From NCBI RefSeq assembly GCF_000473205.1, contig NZ_KI421507.1, positions 1,628,729 through 1,692,728 of the forward strand: DNA of 64,000 nucleotides. The letters run 5' to 3'. Position numbers and translations under genes: made by a program. Source of the DNA: Pseudophaeobacter arcticus DSM 23566. GTDB lineage: Bacteria; Pseudomonadota; Alphaproteobacteria; Rhodobacterales; Rhodobacteraceae. Within the stretch, counting starts at the first letter, position 1; every line of letters begins with the position of its first letter. The notes beneath the pieces were generated by a model that searched no databases, had not been told where the DNA came from, and was given only the letters and a program-made list of their open reading frames with translations. Below, in pieces: positions 62,603 to 64,000 of the stretch.

Positions 62603-63295
62603 TGCTGCTCTCATCCGTTTAACGCCCTCTGGGCCGGGACTGTTTACACATTCATTTATCTATATGTAAATAAGTGAGAGTAAACCCCTGGCGCCAATCA
62701 AAGCGAAAGAAAAGCCTTCACAGCCCCAAAGAAAGATGTTAACTTATTGTAAAGATGCAATTATGTTCAAGTCTCGGGTGGGTTCAGCCTGTTCGCCTTG
62801 CGTTTTTGTGGCGGCATTTGTGCAAATCGATAGATTTGTTTTTGCAAAGCTGTCCCGAGGCCGGCCTTGGCTCTCTTGCGGAGCGGGGTTTTCCATTGCA
62901 TCGCTGCAAGATCACCCTGCCCTATGGCGCCGCTGAGCGCCCTCTGCAAAAATGCCTGCAACAGGCGCGCCGCGCCCCTCTGGTTTTGTATATTCCCGAG
63001 GTCGGCATCAGCGATGGTAACCAAATGGACCGGACTGCGACACAGTGCATCCCCGGTCGCCTTCGGTCCTGCCGCTCTCAAATCCCCTGTTTTCAAGATA
63101 AGATCAACAAAACTCCACCGCGGGGTGGGCTTTAGGTGGCAAAACAAGCTGTTAAGGCTTTTGGATCCTAACCACGTTCCGAAGAGGACAAACCTCCCCG
63201 TCTATCCCTTGCAGCTTTGGCGGGATGGGCTCCCAACCTCTGCGATATGCATAATTGCAATGCGATATTGCGCAAATGCAGGTCCGGAATGACAG
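62603..63295. other. Gene-free region upstream of the SulP gene
   Basis: Frames here (for example 62755-63135 and its complement) do not look like proteins: rich in Cys/Arg/Pro with no ribosome site. The sequence ATTTATCTATATGTAAAT (62654-62671) is an imperfect palindrome (ATTTA/TAAAT arms with a TATA centre), 52 bases before the SulP start and a candidate operator. Confidence 0.4.
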
Positions 63296-63332
63296 TGGGC
63301 GAGGGATGGCTCTCCACCCCTCGCCCATTGTC
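63291..63332 (-). terminator. Hairpin downstream of glutaryl-CoA dehydrogenase
   Basis: TGGGCGAGGG (63296-63305) pairs perfectly with CCCTCGCCCA (63318-63327) around a 12-base loop; outer GACA and TGTC extend the stem. No T run, but the position, 45 bases after the gene's stop on the minus strand, fits a terminator. Confidence 0.6.
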
Positions 63333-63376
63333 AGGACAAATTTGCCCCGAACCGGCCTATGAAAGGCACGCTCTCC

Positions 63377-64000
63377 TTAGAAAAACGCCTGCAAACCGGT
63401 TTGAGCCCGGCCAAGGATCAGCGCATGAACGTCATGGGTGCCCTCATAGGTGTTAACGGTCTCAAGGTTGACCATGTGACGAATGACATTGAACTCCAGG
63501 CTGATGCCGTTGCCACCGTGCATGTCACGGGCATTGCGCGCGATTTCCAGCGCCTTGCCGCAGTTGTTGCGCTTGACGATGGAAATCATCTCTGGCGCGG
63601 CATTTGCCTCATCCATCAGGCGACCAACCCGCAGGGAGGCCTGCAGCCCAAGGGTGATTTCGGTCTGCATATTGGCGAGCTTCAGCTGGAACAACTGGGT
63701 GTTGGCCAGCGGGCGGCCAAACTGATGACGGTCCAGACCATACTGCCGTGCGGCGTGCCAGCAGGCCTCTGCCGCGCCCATGGCGCCCCAGCTGATGCCA
63801 TAGCGGGCCCGGTTCAAACAGCCAAACGGACCTTTCAACCCCTGCACATGTGGCAGCAGCGCCTCGTCACCAACTTCCACGCCCTCCATGACGATCTCAC
63901 CGGTGATCGAGGCCCGCAGCGAGGCCTTGTTGCGGATTTTTGGTGCCGAAAGGCCCTTCATGCCTTTTTCCAGCACAAAGCCACGGATCTTGCCGCCGTG
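63377..64000 (-). CDS. Glutaryl-CoA dehydrogenase, C-terminal part (cut by window end)
   Basis: About 207 residues are visible in an open frame to the last base; the 5' end is outside. The text [20 protein letters not shown], then [20 protein letters not shown] and the end [20 protein letters not shown] is nearly diagnostic for GcdH. The catalytic base is Glu of YEGTHD. It oxidises and decarboxylates glutaryl-CoA to crotonyl-CoA in lysine and tryptophan breakdown, with ETF as acceptor. A hairpin lies after its stop. Neighbours on the unseen side cannot be judged. Confidence 0.93.
   Translation of the reverse strand, partial: HGGKIRGFVLEKGMKGLSAPKIRNKASLRASITGEIVMEGVEVGDEALLPHVQGLKGPFGCLNRARYGISWGAMGAAEACWHAARQYGLDRHQFGRPLANTQLFQLKLANMQTEITLGLQASLRVGRLMDEANAAPEMISIVKRNNCGKALEIARNARDMHGGNGISLEFNVIRHMVNLETVNTYEGTHDVHALILGRAQTGLQAFF

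Noticed and set aside
62755..63135. Possible 126-residue gene and its complement
   Set aside because: Both frames have unlikely residue content, no good start and overlap each other; no family resemblance.

Overview
The window comes from an alphaproteobacterium of the marine Roseobacter group (Rhodobacteraceae). This is inferred from gene content and style: a TAXI-type TRAP transporter with a fused permease, ChpT of the CtrA phosphorelay, the OlsB-OlsA ornithine-lipid pair, a methyltetrahydrofolate-methyltransferase cluster typical of split methionine synthase, ribosomal protein L21 with a C-terminal helix-hairpin-helix extension, and several acyl-CoA catabolic operons. No species can be named from the sequence alone. 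|| Region 1 (1-13,320) is the right end of an integrated prophage. It begins inside a tail tape-measure gene. Tail or baseplate genes follow, then a complete lysis cassette (LydA-like holin, an endolysin with an extra membrane domain, overlapping Rz and Rz1 spanins), then a DNA adenine methylase. Beyond the methylase the base composition becomes AT-richer and all genes lie on the minus strand. This block (6,654-12,807) is an accessory, probably anti-phage, cargo: a Panacea-domain toxin-antitoxin pair, a T5orf172 (GIY-YIG-type) protein with a zinc ribbon, a HEPN-like protein with an RNVCDH motif, a Septu-like pair (AAA ATPase plus HNH nuclease) and an unrecognised gene. It ends at a 55-base 3' fragment of tRNA-Leu(CAA), followed by a perfect 14-bp hairpin that looks like the original tRNA terminator. 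This is the attachment site. The integrase and the intact tRNA must lie left of the window. || Region 2 (13.5-34.5 kb) is chromosomal. It holds an acyl-CoA dehydrogenase and CaiB-type CoA-transferase operon with a divergent LysR regulator; a class II aldolase plus MtnA pair (probable methylthioadenosine salvage by a DHAP shunt); a TAXI TRAP receptor, permease and universal stress protein operon; an AttEFGH-type ABC system; a BrkB-like membrane protein; RlmE and a Ppx/GppA phosphatase; and a virulence-factor-domain protein, MetF-like and methyltransferase operon. || Region 3 (34.8-46 kb) is core housekeeping: tRNA-Ser(CGA), a DUF2059 protein, L21-L27, a GNAT, ObgE-ProB-ProA, ChpT and DUF3553, OlsB-OlsA, and S2-EF-Ts. 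Most units end in clear rho-independent terminators. || Region 4 (46-64 kb) starts with a LuxR-type regulator translationally coupled to a type II dehydroquinase, and a quinone oxidoreductase. A long plus-strand acyl-CoA cluster follows: two different acyl-CoA dehydrogenases, an SDR, a nitronate-monooxygenase-like flavoprotein, a histidine phosphatase, an APH-fold kinase, an enoyl-CoA hydratase, a beta-lactamase-fold hydrolase, acetoacetyl-CoA synthetase and TesB. The kinase plus acyl-CoA dehydrogenase set suggests breakdown of 4-hydroxyacyl or other unusual acyl-CoAs. The window closes with an SDR, a SulP transporter and the 3' part of glutaryl-CoA dehydrogenase. || Most interesting are the prophage-borne defence block with its partly unrecognised proteins, the kinase/phosphatase/two-dehydrogenase cluster, the LuxR-AroQ coupling, and a short tandem GTATAGATGTG array upstream of mtnA.
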